DNA from: Marinicella gelatinilytica
GTDB taxonomy: Bacteria; Pseudomonadota; Gammaproteobacteria; Xanthomonadales; Marinicellaceae
Direction of reading: 5' to 3'
NCBI RefSeq assembly: GCF_026410405.1
Contig: NZ_JAPMLN010000012.1
Span: forward strand, 1-64,000
Length of the DNA stretch: 64,000 nt
In this document: positions 15,138 through 25,315 of the stretch, piece after piece
Position numbering within the stretch: the first letter of the stretch is position 1
Layout of the letters: every line of letters begins with the position of its first letter
Made by a program: the position numbers and the translations under genes
The notes under the pieces: model-generated
Database searches by the model: none
The model's input: the letters and a program-made list of their open reading frames with translations, nothing else
Told to the model about the DNA's origin: nothing

Positions 15138-16181
15138 ATGCAGACGGCAAACAACATCACTGAGGCCATCGGCAACACCGATTTGGTCAAGATACCTTCG
15201 CTTTCCAGGCTATCCGGTTCTCATATTTATTTAAAGTGTGAGTTCCAAAATCCGGGCGGTTCGATTAAAGATCGGGCTGCATTGCAGCTGGTCAAAGATG
15301 CCATAGCTAACGGCCAATTAAAGCCGGGTATGACCATCGTCGAAGGCACCGCCGGTAATACCGGTATTGGTCTGGCTTTGGTGGCTAGAGCCCTTGGCTT
15401 TAATATGTTGGTGGTTATGCCAAAGGGTCAAGCCCTTGAAAAACAGCGCATGATCGAACTCTATGGTGCGCAATTAAAGCTGGTAGATCCCTGCCCGTTT
15501 GCCGATCCAAAGCATTTTTATCACACCGCCAAACGGCTGGCCGATGAGCGCGATGATTACTGGTGGGCCGATCAGTTCGAGAATACGTCCAATGCCAAAG
15601 CCCATTACACAGGCACCGGTCCTGAAATCTGGCAACAGACTGAAGGCCAAGTGACGACAGTGGTGTCAGTCAGCGGAACCGGCGGTACCATTGGCGGTGT
15701 CACCCGATATTTAAAGGAACAGAATCAGAAGATCCGAACGTGGTTAGTAGATCCTGATGGTTCTGGCCTTTATCAATATTTAAAAACCGGTGAATTTAAA
15801 TCTCAAGGTAATTCTTTTACCGAAGGTATCGGCATCATGCGGGCTGTGGCTAATTTTAAACAGGCAAATATTGATTACGCCATCAACTTACCGGATGCGG
15901 ATTTAGTCGCCATTGCCCAACATCTTATTTACCATGATGGTATCTTACTTGGCAGCAGCGGTGCTTTAAATGTCGCGGGTGCTTTATTTGCCGCAGCCCA
16001 AGGACCTAAAAACCAACATATCGTAACTTTTGCCTGTGATTTAGGCGAGCGCTCTTTTTCCAAGTTATACAACCCCGAATTTTTAGCCCGTAACAACATG
16101 CCGGCCAAGCCGGTAACTGCTGATCAGTTACTTAAACAATATCAAGCAATGGCGGACCAAACTGTTGATGTCAAAAATTGA
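15138..16181 (+). CDS. Cysteine synthase-type PLP enzyme (CysK family)
   Basis: A 347-residue fold-type II PLP enzyme of the O-acetylserine sulfhydrylase group, which makes cysteine from O-acetylserine and sulfide. The PLP lysine is K44 in GGSIKDRAAL. The substrate loop is EGTAGNTGIG, where many CysK proteins have TSGNTG; this TAGNTG form occurs in a known CysK subgroup. The PLP-phosphate loop SGTGGTIGG is intact, as is GSSGALN near the C terminus. The C-terminal extension beyond about residue 315 is short, with no CBS domains, so cystathionine beta-synthase with regulatory domain is excluded; a CBS-like activity without that domain cannot be ruled out. Single gene. Confidence 0.88.
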   Translation: MQTANNITEAIGNTDLVKIPSLSRLSGSHIYLKCEFQNPGGSIKDRAALQLVKDAIANGQLKPGMTIVEGTAGNTGIGLALVARALGFNMLVVMPKGQALEKQRMIELYGAQLKLVDPCPFADPKHFYHTAKRLADERDDYWWADQFENTSNAKAHYTGTGPEIWQQTEGQVTTVVSVSGTGGTIGGVTRYLKEQNQKIRTWLVDPDGSGLYQYLKTGEFKSQGNSFTEGIGIMRAVANFKQANIDYAINLPDADLVAIAQHLIYHDGILLGSSGALNVAGALFAAAQGPKNQHIVTFACDLGERSFSKLYNPEFLARNNMPAKPVTADQLLKQYQAMADQTVDVKN

Positions 16182-16196
16182 TTATTTGGATTTAAA

Positions 16197-16574
16197 TTAT
16201 GCGCACATTTCATGTACGACAACAGAATCCATAATGAAACTGTGAATATTGTCCAATAGTTCCACATAGCGCTGCTTAGCCATAAGTGGTTCAAATGGAA
16301 AACCCCAGTTGCCAACACGCACTGTCATCTGCTTATTTTCTGAATCAAAATCAAAAATGACCTGAACCTCTAAACCAGAGGAATAATCAAATGTAAGCGC
16401 CACTGGCGAGCCTTTTTTGTAAACCACTTTATGAGCTGTTTTGATCAACTTTCGCCAATCATTCTCAAATGAATTGGCATGCTTGTCAAAAGCGACAATG
16501 GCTTTATCAAATGTGGTTTTGTCACAGACATATGTTTTTGTCTGGTAACATGAAACGATTTCTTTTAACTTCAT
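16197..16574 (-). CDS. Conserved-looking hypothetical protein, 125 aa
   Basis: I do not recognise this family. It is a soluble, mixed alpha/beta protein with no signal peptide or membrane segment. Features seen are a Cys at residue 9 and another at 17, a lysine-rich helix (about 23-50), a run of alternating beta residues (FDYSSGLEVQVIFDFDSE, then MTVRVGNWGF) and a C-terminal His-Glu-Met-Cys. GGAGAG eight bases before the ATG is a good ribosome binding site, supporting a real gene. It converges with the cysteine synthase gene, 15 bp apart, and is divergent from uvrB. Confidence 0.75.
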   Translation of the reverse strand: MKLKEIVSCYQTKTYVCDKTTFDKAIVAFDKHANSFENDWRKLIKTAHKVVYKKGSPVALTFDYSSGLEVQVIFDFDSENKQMTVRVGNWGFPFEPLMAKQRYVELLDNIHSFIMDSVVVHEMCA

Positions 16575-16724
16575 GGCTAAGTCTCTCCATAAACAACAAA
16601 TAGATTACTCTTGACTTAATATTGCATGCATCAATGGTATTTTCATGTACTTTTGGCTTGAGCCTGAGTGACTTTATTAACGTGATAATTTGCGCAATTC
16701 ACCTTATGTAACGTCACAAATTGT

Positions 16725-16730
16725 TATAAT
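16725..16730 (+). promoter_or_regulatory. uvrB -10 box, predicted leaderless start
   Basis: A consensus TATAAT ends six bases before the uvrB ATG, so the transcript start (about 7 bases past the -10) coincides with the A of the start codon. A -35 at the right spacing is weak (CCTTAT). No LexA-type box was noticed nearby. Confidence 0.6.
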
Positions 16731-16736
16731 CAGACC

Positions 16737-18758
16737 ATGGATATTGTCAATTTACAGATAAATAAATCAACCATACCTTTTCGGATTAACAGCCCCTTTG
16801 AGCCGGCGGGTGATCAGCCGCAAGCCATTGAAAAACTGGCACAGGGTTTTGAAGATGGTTTAAAAGCACAGACCTTACTGGGCGTCACCGGTTCCGGTAA
16901 AACTTTTACCATTGCGCATATGATTCAAAAGGTGCAAAAAACCACCATGGTAATGGCGCACAACAAAACCCTGGCGGCTCAGTTATACACCGAATTTAAA
17001 GAATTTTTCCCCGATAATGCGGTGGAATATTTTGTGTCTTATTATGATTACTATCAGCCCGAAGCCTATATTCCGGCTTCGGATATGTACATTGAAAAAG
17101 ATGCCTCGATTAACGAATACATTGAGCAGATGCGTTTATCGGCCACCAAAGCACTGATGGAGCGTAAAGATGTCATCATTGTGGCCACCGTGTCGGCCAT
17201 TTATGGCCTGGGTGACCCGCAGTCATATTTGAATATGTTGGTTTCACTGGCCGTTGGTGAGCGCATTGATCAACGCACTTTATTGCGTCGACTGGCGGAA
17301 ATGCAGTACACCCGCAATGACCTGGTGTTAGAACGCGGTACTTTTCGGGTTCGCGGTGAAGTGATTGACGTGTTCCCGGCAGATTCAGAGCGGGAGGCGG
17401 TGCGCATTGAACTGTTTGATGATGAAATCGATTCTTTACAATTTTTTGATCCACTCACCGGTCACAGTATCAGTCGTGAACAGCAGATTAATATTTTCCC
17501 GACATCCCATTACGCAACCCCAAGAGAACGGGTGTTAAGTGCCATCGAGAACATCAAAATAGAATTAAAAGAACGGCTTAAGGTTTTGTATGAACAGAAT
17601 AAACTGGTGGAAGCGCAACGCTTAGAGCAGCGGACTTTATATGATTTAGAGATGATGCAAGAGTTGGGTTACTGTTCGGGTATCGAAAACTATTCGCGGC
17701 ACTTAACCGGTTTACCACCCGGGCATCCGCCGCCCTGCTTGTTTGATTACTTACCGTCTGATTCGCTGTTGGTGATTGATGAGTCTCACGTCACCATTCC
17801 ACAAATTGGCGCCATGTACAAGGGTGATCGATCGCGCAAAGAGAATTTGGTCAACTTTGGCTTTCGTTTGCCCAGTGCCTTGGATAACCGACCATTGAAA
17901 TTCAAAGAATGGGAAGAACGGACGCCGCGTATGGTGTTTGTCTCCGCCACCCCCAGTAAATACGAAGCCGAACACCAGGCACAAATTGTGGAGCAAATTG
18001 TGCGTCCAACCGGGTTGATTGACCCACAAATCGAAGTGCGGCCGGTGGCCACTCAAGTGGATGATTTATTGTCGGAAATCAACAAGCGCGTTAAAGTCAA
18101 TGAGCGGGTTCTGGTGACCACGCTGACCAAGCGCATGAGTGAGGATTTAACTGAATACTTAGCGGAACAAGGTGTGAAAGTTCGCTATCTGCACAGTGAA
18201 ATTGCCACCGTGGAACGGGTGGAGATTATTCGCGACTTACGGCAAGGTGTATTTGATGTGTTGGTGGGCATTAACCTGCTACGGGAAGGCTTAGATATGC
18301 CGGAAGTTTCATTGGTGGCGATATTGGATGCCGATAAACAGGGTTTTTTACGTTCTGCCAGTTCGCTGATTCAAACCATTGGTCGTGCCAGTCGCAATGT
18401 TCACGGCAGAGCGATTTTATACGGCGATACCATCACCGCCGCCATGCAAACGGCGATTGATGAAACGGATCGTCGTCGGCACATTCAAGTTGATTTCAAT
18501 GAAGAACATAATATTACCCCAACATCGGTGATCAGAAAAATTCATGACTTACAGGCGGTGTATGAGCAGGATCATCCCCAACAATTACTCAAAGTGGCGG
18601 ATAATAAATCTAAATACAAGCTTGATAAAGCCAAAGATGTGGGTCAGTTACTGCAGAAGTTAGAAAAACAAATGCAGCAACATGCCGCTGATCTGGAGTT
18701 TGAAAAAGCGGCAGATTTACGTGACGAGATTGAACGAATTAAAGAAGCTGTATTTTAA
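16737..18758 (+). CDS. Excinuclease ABC subunit B
   Basis: UvrB is the damage-verification helicase of nucleotide excision repair; it is loaded by UvrA and then recruits UvrC. The 673-residue sequence matches the family from end to end: Walker A GVTGSGKT (K55), the beta-hairpin region [17 protein letters not shown] box ([12 protein letters not shown] type), helicase motifs [20 protein letters not shown] and QTIGRASRN, and a C-terminal UVR motif (about 632-670) that contacts UvrC. Compared with the E. coli protein there are about 12 extra N-terminal residues. The start at 16737 fits the promoter if the mRNA is leaderless. Monocistronic. Confidence 0.98.
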   Translation: MDIVNLQINKSTIPFRINSPFEPAGDQPQAIEKLAQGFEDGLKAQTLLGVTGSGKTFTIAHMIQKVQKTTMVMAHNKTLAAQLYTEFKEFFPDNAVEYFVSYYDYYQPEAYIPASDMYIEKDASINEYIEQMRLSATKALMERKDVIIVATVSAIYGLGDPQSYLNMLVSLAVGERIDQRTLLRRLAEMQYTRNDLVLERGTFRVRGEVIDVFPADSEREAVRIELFDDEIDSLQFFDPLTGHSISREQQINIFPTSHYATPRERVLSAIENIKIELKERLKVLYEQNKLVEAQRLEQRTLYDLEMMQELGYCSGIENYSRHLTGLPPGHPPPCLFDYLPSDSLLVIDESHVTIPQIGAMYKGDRSRKENLVNFGFRLPSALDNRPLKFKEWEERTPRMVFVSATPSKYEAEHQAQIVEQIVRPTGLIDPQIEVRPVATQVDDLLSEINKRVKVNERVLVTTLTKRMSEDLTEYLAEQGVKVRYLHSEIATVERVEIIRDLRQGVFDVLVGINLLREGLDMPEVSLVAILDADKQGFLRSASSLIQTIGRASRNVHGRAILYGDTITAAMQTAIDETDRRRHIQVDFNEEHNITPTSVIRKIHDLQAVYEQDHPQQLLKVADNKSKYKLDKAKDVGQLLQKLEKQMQQHAADLEFEKAADLRDEIERIKEAVF

Positions 18759-18974
18759 GATTATCGCTGCGCCCTCGCGGAGTCTTTCAAGCAGTCATAA
18801 CCCTGTAAACAATCCATGTCGTTGGGTTAACCGTCAATATTGGTTTCTGATGCGTGACAGACAAGTGCTAGCCTCGCAGCTACAAAATATGACGTAACCC
18901 AAAGCCAGGTTTGTTGCTAGAACCCTATTCGGCAATACATATCAGGACAGATTTATGAGCTGCAGATGTTAGAA

Positions 18975-21239
18975 CTAAATCGTGTCGGGTTGAGGCTCGG
19001 AGCCTGGTTCTGATTCAGACTTATCCGGCTCAGGCTCTTTTTTAGACTTTTTGAATAAACCTTCAAGTAATTCACGTTTCAGCCGGTCCTTACTGTCTTC
19101 TTTGGGCGTTTCTTGTGCTTCGCTCTCAACGGTCTCGTCTGTGGTCTCATCTGCGTTTTCGATGGCTTTATTTTCGCCATTGTCATCCACTGCTTGTTGC
19201 TTTGTCTCAACCAGTTTTTCTTTCGATTTTTTATCTTTACCCAACAGCGAATCGAATAACTCCTGTTTTAATTCCTCTTTCTTAGCCTCAATTTTTTCTT
19301 TTTGGGTGTTAATCAACAATTGTTTAATATCAATACCAAAATTGGGCGCCAGCATGGAACCTGACAAACTCACCGGAATGCGGTGATTCAATAAGCGCTC
19401 AAAGCGCGCGTCCAATACACCGGGTGGTATATTAATCAGCATCGGCTGTATGGTGCCTTTGATGGACTGTTCCACCAAATCCACTTCCACATCCCCGATT
19501 AAATCAAAATAAGGTGATTTTAAAGCCAGTTGTTTGGTCTTAATCACGCCATCGACCACATCGGCCTCTAGAGCCATCGAGCCAAACTCGGTTTCTAAAG
19601 CCTTATTGGCTTCTGCAGCCTCAGATTTATTTAATAAGCTCAAAGCCTTTTGTGTCATCAGCACCAAATCAATGCCTTTAATTTCACCATCACTGAGGTG
19701 ATAAGACAAGTGACCATTGGCGCTGCGTAGTGGTGCAGCGGCAAAAAGCTGACTCACGCGAATATCTGCTTGTAATTGCCCCAATCCGCTTAAAAAACCA
19801 TTGCCCATTAAATCAGTCAGTAGAGGCCCGGCCTGGATATCTTGCATACTGTGTTTAATCACCAGTTTATCGGTGACTTTATCCGGTGCCAAAGTCAATT
19901 CTGTTTTTAACAAACCTTGATAGAAAACCGCGGTTAATGGTCGCAAGTTGAGCTCGCTGCCACGGGTGGTCATATGTAACTTAACATTGTCCAAGCTGGT
20001 GCCCATGGCGGTTAATCGGCCAATGGTAATCTCACCATCTAAATAGCCAAAATCAACCGCATCTTCACTGTCTTGTACCGTTGCTTCAGATTCAGTTTGT
20101 GGCAGATAATCGTCGAGATTAATGTGATTGAGGTTTAATTTAAAATCACCGGCCATGCGCTCTAAATCGGAAATGGTCACTTGACCGGTTAATTCGCTGT
20201 CATCTAATTGGGCTTTGATATTATTTAAAGTTAATACTTGTCCGCGCATTGACCAGTCCGTTGAGGCGGACAGTTGATTAGCGGCCTGGTTATCCAAACC
20301 CCCGCCTAATTGTTGTAAAAATTCTGCGACATTAAACGAACTGATTGTGACCTGACCGGAATAATTGGCTGTTTGGCTGCTTAAATGAGTCCCTGTTAAG
20401 GGTGTTTTTAAGCGAACGTTGGCATATTCAATATTAATTTCAGGAATTTTTAAGCTGTCCTGGCCTAAATCCAATTGGCCACCTTTTTGGGTTCTGACTT
20501 TGAGCGGTATGCCATCCATCTCACCGGCTAATGCCAGTGATTTAATATCCACCACCATGGCCTGTTCAGACAACAGGTGGTTCACCACAAAATCAGAGGA
20601 TAAGTCTGCCGATAGTTTATTTTCAACCATCTCCAACTGACCTTTTAGCGTCATTTCAGCCGGTTTACCGGCGGTTATGGCGGTGCTGGAAAAGTTTAAA
20701 TCAGACAGTTTCAGGGTGGATCCGGCGGCGGCATCGCGGTAGTTAAGTTGGCCAGCGGATATCTTAATACCCTCTATATTGATTTTTATGTTCGACTTGG
20801 TATCAGATTGCGCGGTCTCGTCCTCACTGGCCAGGTGATCCATAATCGATTGCCAATTGCTCTGGCCGGATTGTGCCACCTGCAAATGTATACGGGGACT
20901 CATTAATTCCACGGTATCCACTTGGATGTCTTTTTTAAGCAGTGGCATCAATTTAACCCGGGCAGATAAGGTGCCAATGTCCGCTAAACTGTCGCCTGAA
21001 AAATCACGTTCATTGGCCACCGTGACGTCATTAAGTTCAATGGCTATCCAGGGGAAAACAGACCAGCCGATGGGACCGTTTAAACTGACTTCGCGACCAA
21101 TTTGGTTCTGTACAGCCTGCTGAATTTCAGGTTTATGATCATTGGGATCAAATAATATCGGCAACAATAACACGGCTAAAACAAGCAGTAAAACAACCGT
21201 AACCAAAATGCCGAAAAGCCATTTAACTAATTTTTTCAT
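18975..21239 (-). CDS. AsmA-family protein
   Basis: A 754-residue protein with one N-terminal membrane helix (about residues 7-30) and a large periplasmic part beginning with the AsmA N-terminal block (GREVSLNGPIGWSVFPWIAIELNDV). It ends with the AsmA C-terminal domain (about 490-640), then a charged low-complexity tail rich in Lys, Glu and Pro. AsmA-like proteins are long beta-groove bridges implicated in lipid traffic between inner and outer membranes. It is last in the minus-strand run LemA-DUF2207-AsmA, 81 bp after DUF2207. The 216 bp beyond its stop, up to uvrB, hold only a TTGGGTTA/TAACCCAA inverted pair (18822-18829, 18895-18902). Confidence 0.92.
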   Translation of the reverse strand: MKKLVKWLFGILVTVVLLLVLAVLLLPILFDPNDHKPEIQQAVQNQIGREVSLNGPIGWSVFPWIAIELNDVTVANERDFSGDSLADIGTLSARVKLMPLLKKDIQVDTVELMSPRIHLQVAQSGQSNWQSIMDHLASEDETAQSDTKSNIKINIEGIKISAGQLNYRDAAAGSTLKLSDLNFSSTAITAGKPAEMTLKGQLEMVENKLSADLSSDFVVNHLLSEQAMVVDIKSLALAGEMDGIPLKVRTQKGGQLDLGQDSLKIPEINIEYANVRLKTPLTGTHLSSQTANYSGQVTISSFNVAEFLQQLGGGLDNQAANQLSASTDWSMRGQVLTLNNIKAQLDDSELTGQVTISDLERMAGDFKLNLNHINLDDYLPQTESEATVQDSEDAVDFGYLDGEITIGRLTAMGTSLDNVKLHMTTRGSELNLRPLTAVFYQGLLKTELTLAPDKVTDKLVIKHSMQDIQAGPLLTDLMGNGFLSGLGQLQADIRVSQLFAAAPLRSANGHLSYHLSDGEIKGIDLVLMTQKALSLLNKSEAAEANKALETEFGSMALEADVVDGVIKTKQLALKSPYFDLIGDVEVDLVEQSIKGTIQPMLINIPPGVLDARFERLLNHRIPVSLSGSMLAPNFGIDIKQLLINTQKEKIEAKKEELKQELFDSLLGKDKKSKEKLVETKQQAVDDNGENKAIENADETTDETVESEAQETPKEDSKDRLKRELLEGLFKKSKKEPEPDKSESEPGSEPQPDTI

Positions 21240-21320
21240 ATAAATGAGGAGTTATTTTTAACACGTTTAATATAACATGCGGAGAATTAAAAAAGCATGA
21301 AATGAAGTCAGACTAATTGT

Positions 21321-23144
21321 TTACCAACCGCCACCGCCGCCACCGCCACCGCCGCCGCCGGAGAATCCACCGCCACCGCCTGATGAAGACGGGGCAGTTG
21401 ATGCTGATGACAGGGTGCTGGCCATACCGCCTGAAATGGCGCCGAAACTGCGACTACCGGTACTGCTTAAATCAAAACTATGCCCGCTGTACCAAGTGGG
21501 TTGATACTCCTCGGGATCCAAGGCGGCTTGTTTTAAATAGGTCGCAAATTGCTCTGACCACTGATTCTCCACACCTAAGGCCAAGGCATAAGGCAGGTAT
21601 TTTTCAAACAATTCCGGGGTCATTTGTGGTGGATGCATAATCTCCAATCGGTTTTGTTCAGCAGTGGATAAATACAGCTTAAAGCCTTCAATTTTATCCA
21701 TTAATTCACGACCAAAAGGTGTCGGCGCTTTCAGTAAGTAAATAAACAGCAGATTAACCACAATTAAAAAGCCCAACATAATGATTAATTCAATTGACAG
21801 ATTTAAGTTGGACATGAAAACAAAAACAGCAATAACAGGTATCCAACCGAGTGGTTTGGATTTAAAGATAAAAAACATCACCAGTGCAAACACAGCGATT
21901 TGTCCCAATACGCCAAAAGCACTTCGATCACCTGGATTATGATGCAACAATAAAGCCAGCATCACCAGCACGCTGATACCCATGCCGATAAAAGCGTATA
22001 TCCAATTATTTTTAAAGCATTTTTCTTTGTATTCTTGCTTAATTTTAGCGATTAAACCGGCTTGTGCGGTTTTTACTTTGCTGTTGTATTTTTTATCAAT
22101 CACCATGGAATCGCTGGATCGCAATAATTTCTGCAAGATTAATCGTTCACCTTTGGAGGCTTGTTCTTTGGGGTCTTGTTTTTGGCGGGTTAATTTGTAA
22201 CCACTGCTTTTTTTTGTGAGTTGGATATAACCTTTAACCGCTAAATTAATTAAGGCAGCGGTAAAACTTTTGCCGTCTGCTTTTTCATTGAGCACATAAC
22301 GCACCGCCGCCGGTGACATGCCATCAGGTGGATAAAAAAGAGGCACAATAACACCGGGCTCCGGATCTCGACCGACACGGTCCCAGGCCATCCAATAAAA
22401 CACCATCAGACTTAGCAAGGTCACAACCATTAATAACCAAAATAAATTATCGTTCAAAAAATCTATAATCGCCGAACGGTTATTGGAGAAAAAACCTTTG
22501 CTGAAATCTATTTGAAAAGTCAGACCCTGATAGGCCTGTAACGCACGACTGCTTGTGAACAAGACCCTTTGATTGTTAATCTCAGTTTGGTAATTTGTTT
22601 CTTCGTCACCTTCATAACCAGTCCAAGCCTGACGCTTTTTTATCGCAGCCATGGGCAGGTTGTCGGGCAGATAGACTGTGGCGGTCACTTTATCAATAGG
22701 AAAATTCCAACCATTACCGGTCACATTCCAGGCAAAACGATCATAGGTATCTAAAAAACCCATTTGTCGGTCGGTTCGGTAGGCAATGGTATAGGTCTGT
22801 AAGCCTCGGGGTACCATTTTATTTTGACTACCAATAAAGACTCTGACTCCAAGCGCCAATGGTTCCGTGTGATATGGCTCAGGATTACCGTTGCGTAATA
22901 CCCGATCAACTTCAAAACCAACCGTGGATTTGGTTAGCATGGGTGTTTTGTAAATGGTGGGAAAGTCTCTAAAAATACCGCGTCTGATTTTATTGTGCTC
23001 AACCTGCACCTGAATGGTTTCCACCACTTCAATTTCGCCATCCACATGCAGCGTAATGTCGCTGTCATAGGACAAGATTTTTTCTGCTGCCGGTGCTGCC
23101 GCTGAAAACAGCAACAATAAGACAACACATATCTGTCGTTGCAT
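21321..23144 (-). CDS. DUF2207 predicted membrane protein
   Basis: A 607-residue membrane protein of the DUF2207 (YciQ-like) family. It has a signal peptide, an N-terminal periplasmic domain (about 20-225), a membrane helix (about 230-250), a cytosolic domain (about 260-370), a cluster of several helices (about 375-470), and a C-terminal tail ending in a Gly-rich stretch with terminal GGGGW, typical of the family. The start at 23144 lies 4 bp after the lemA stop and opens with the signal peptide; an upstream ATG at 23165 would overlap lemA. DUF2207 genes regularly pair with lemA, as here. Biochemical function is unknown. Confidence 0.9.
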   Translation of the reverse strand: MQRQICVVLLLLFSAAAPAAEKILSYDSDITLHVDGEIEVVETIQVQVEHNKIRRGIFRDFPTIYKTPMLTKSTVGFEVDRVLRNGNPEPYHTEPLALGVRVFIGSQNKMVPRGLQTYTIAYRTDRQMGFLDTYDRFAWNVTGNGWNFPIDKVTATVYLPDNLPMAAIKKRQAWTGYEGDEETNYQTEINNQRVLFTSSRALQAYQGLTFQIDFSKGFFSNNRSAIIDFLNDNLFWLLMVVTLLSLMVFYWMAWDRVGRDPEPGVIVPLFYPPDGMSPAAVRYVLNEKADGKSFTAALINLAVKGYIQLTKKSSGYKLTRQKQDPKEQASKGERLILQKLLRSSDSMVIDKKYNSKVKTAQAGLIAKIKQEYKEKCFKNNWIYAFIGMGISVLVMLALLLHHNPGDRSAFGVLGQIAVFALVMFFIFKSKPLGWIPVIAVFVFMSNLNLSIELIIMLGFLIVVNLLFIYLLKAPTPFGRELMDKIEGFKLYLSTAEQNRLEIMHPPQMTPELFEKYLPYALALGVENQWSEQFATYLKQAALDPEEYQPTWYSGHSFDLSSTGSRSFGAISGGMASTLSSASTAPSSSGGGGGFSGGGGGGGGGGGW

Positions 23145-23148
23145 GGTA

Positions 23149-23715
23149 TTAATCGAAGGCAACATCCGGGTTTTCTGCGTGTGCCGGGTCTTCTATTTCA
23201 AAGTATTCAGCCTCTTTGAAATCATATTTCTGGGCAATGATGTTAGAAGGGAAGGATTGAACCAGGGTATTATATTCACGCACTGCTCCATTGTAATAAC
23301 GCCGCGCATATTGAATATCGGTTTCGATTTGTTGTAATTGCTGTTGTAAATCCAGAAAGTTGGTGTTGGCTTTTAAATCAGGATAGGCTTCCACCTGAAC
23401 CATCAAACCGGACAGTGCATGGGAGAGTTTTTGTTCTTGTTTGATTTGTTGCTGCGGTGTGTCTGCCTGTTTCGCTTGATTTCTGAGCTGGATAACATTT
23501 TCCAGAGTTTCCGCTTCATGCTTGGCATATTGTTTGACCACTTTGACCAGATTTGGAATCAAATCATAACGACGTTTTAACTGCACATCGATTCCGCTCC
23601 AGCCATCCTCCACATGGTTTTTCTTTTTCACCAATTGGTTATACAGACCAACAGCCCATACCACGATGGCTGCCACCACTAAAATTAAGATAATTAAAAC
23701 ACTCATGGTTCGCAT
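23149..23715 (-). CDS. LemA family protein
   Basis: A 188-residue protein with one N-terminal membrane helix (about residues 4-24), followed by the characteristic LemA block LYNQLVKKKNHVEDGWSGID and KRRYDLIPNLV. The rest is a four-helix bundle. A good ribosome site (GCGGAGA) precedes the ATG at 23715. It is the first gene of the lemA-DUF2207 pair. The family is broadly conserved and membrane-anchored; its molecular role is unsettled. Confidence 0.96.
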   Translation of the reverse strand: MRTMSVLIILILVVAAIVVWAVGLYNQLVKKKNHVEDGWSGIDVQLKRRYDLIPNLVKVVKQYAKHEAETLENVIQLRNQAKQADTPQQQIKQEQKLSHALSGLMVQVEAYPDLKANTNFLDLQQQLQQIETDIQYARRYYNGAVREYNTLVQSFPSNIIAQKYDFKEAEYFEIEDPAHAENPDVAFD

Positions 23716-23788
23716 GAAATCTCCGCTCTAAAATAACCCATTGATTATAACCCCAGCGCCAACAAAATTGAATGATTAAAAAAGACGG

Positions 23789-25240
23789 TTAAATGAACCC
23801 AAATAATTCAGCGTGAATTTCACCATCCCAGGGATGCAGCATCATCAGCTCACTGAATTGGGCAAATTGCCGTGGAAAATTAGCAATCACTTCATGCGGT
23901 TGTGGCACCAGGTTTTTATCCGCAATTAAGCCAAATTCAACTGAGCCGTTATACGACAAAATACTGATACCCATGCCCACGGTGCCATTTTGCGGTACCC
24001 AGAACATCATTTTATTAATTTTACAGCCGGCAATATAAAGTGGCACTTGCGGGCCCGGAACATTGGTTAACACGGCCGTGGCTTTTTTAGAAAACTGATG
24101 TAACAACAGATTTTGAATGGCAGTCGGCGCCAAGCCCACCAAGCTCAATAAACTTAAAGTGACTAAGGCCTGTTTGGATTTTTTCAGTTCATTCATTTCA
24201 TTATGAACATAAGCCAAGCGTGCCAACGGATTGGCTTCAAACACCGGTAGGTTTAAAAACACCAGACCAAAATGATTACCCAATTCTTTGGCATGCTTTA
24301 AAGGCCGTAAGTTGACCGGCACCGTGGCACGAATCACTTTCTCATCGGGATTGTCACCCTTATCCAACATATAAGACCGTAAAGCACCGGCCAAATTGGC
24401 AATTAAAACATCATTGACGGTGGTTCCGGTGGCTTTGGCCACGGCTTTGACTTCATCCAATGGCAAAGATTGGGACCAAGCGACCCGCTTGCGCGTGCAT
24501 AACTCTGACTTAAAAACACTTTCCGGGTCATTACTTAAGGCCAGGGCTGAAATCAGCTCTTCCATCAGGTTAATGGATTCGCCCACACCTTTTTCCAGCA
24601 AAGCGGGATTACTCAGCACATCTTTGCCTAAGCCGGCGATTTCATTGAGTAATTTGAGGGATTGATTAAACTGTTTTTTAGCCGGGTTAATCACCTGATG
24701 CAATAAATCCAGTTTTTCATGCTGTTCTTGCTGAGATTCCTCGGCATCGAGCTGTAAACTTTTCTCGCGACTGATGCTGGTCATGGATAACAACACCTGA
24801 ACAAGGGCAATGCCATCGGCATAACTGTGGTGAATTCGTATCACCACCACCGGGCCTTTGACGTAATTTTCAACAATATGATAGGACCACAGCGGTTTGT
24901 TTTTATCTAAGGGTGATGAGGCTAAATTACTGACGTAATCTTGTAACTCACGGTAATCAGCCGCTCCCGGTAAAGCCACTCGTCTGACATGGGCCGCCAT
25001 ATCAAAATATTTGTCTTCTTGCCAAAAACAGCCGGTTTTACTTTGGTTGGCACACTGGCGAAAACGCCGAAAGGTCAGGAATTTTTTGACTAAAACGGTT
25101 TTAAAAACATCAATATCCGGCAGTTGATCTAAAAACATCATGCCGGTAATCATCATTAAATTATGCGGTGTTTCCATGCGTAACCAGGCGGTATCGACTT
25201 TACGCATGGGATCTTTTTTACCGTCAAAATATTGCAGCAT
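23789..25240 (-). CDS. Wax ester synthase / diacylglycerol acyltransferase (WS/DGAT)
   Basis: A 483-residue bifunctional acyltransferase that joins acyl-CoA to fatty alcohols or diacylglycerol, making storage wax esters or triacylglycerol. The catalytic motif HHxxxDG is HHSYADG at residues 137-143. Further family blocks are present: the N-terminal segment DTAWLRMETPHNLMMI, PLWSYHI, the conserved NDVLIANLAGALR segment and TNVPGP near the C terminus. The enzyme acts at the inner face of the membrane. It lies between recJ and lemA on the same strand, but 73-75 bp gaps leave room for its own promoter. The presence of the gene suggests neutral lipid storage. Confidence 0.95.
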   Translation of the reverse strand: MLQYFDGKKDPMRKVDTAWLRMETPHNLMMITGMMFLDQLPDIDVFKTVLVKKFLTFRRFRQCANQSKTGCFWQEDKYFDMAAHVRRVALPGAADYRELQDYVSNLASSPLDKNKPLWSYHIVENYVKGPVVVIRIHHSYADGIALVQVLLSMTSISREKSLQLDAEESQQEQHEKLDLLHQVINPAKKQFNQSLKLLNEIAGLGKDVLSNPALLEKGVGESINLMEELISALALSNDPESVFKSELCTRKRVAWSQSLPLDEVKAVAKATGTTVNDVLIANLAGALRSYMLDKGDNPDEKVIRATVPVNLRPLKHAKELGNHFGLVFLNLPVFEANPLARLAYVHNEMNELKKSKQALVTLSLLSLVGLAPTAIQNLLLHQFSKKATAVLTNVPGPQVPLYIAGCKINKMMFWVPQNGTVGMGISILSYNGSVEFGLIADKNLVPQPHEVIANFPRQFAQFSELMMLHPWDGEIHAELFGFI

Positions 25241-25315
25241 GGATGCTTATAAAAATGAACAACCTTTATTATAAAGAATGGACGCTAAAATACATAGCAG
25301 AGAAATTGGCAGATA

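Noticed and set aside
15138-16181. Cystathionine beta-synthase
   Set aside because: No CBS-domain pair follows the catalytic domain, and the TAGNTG loop and length fit a CysK-type cysteine synthase better; the alternative activity is only a residual possibility.
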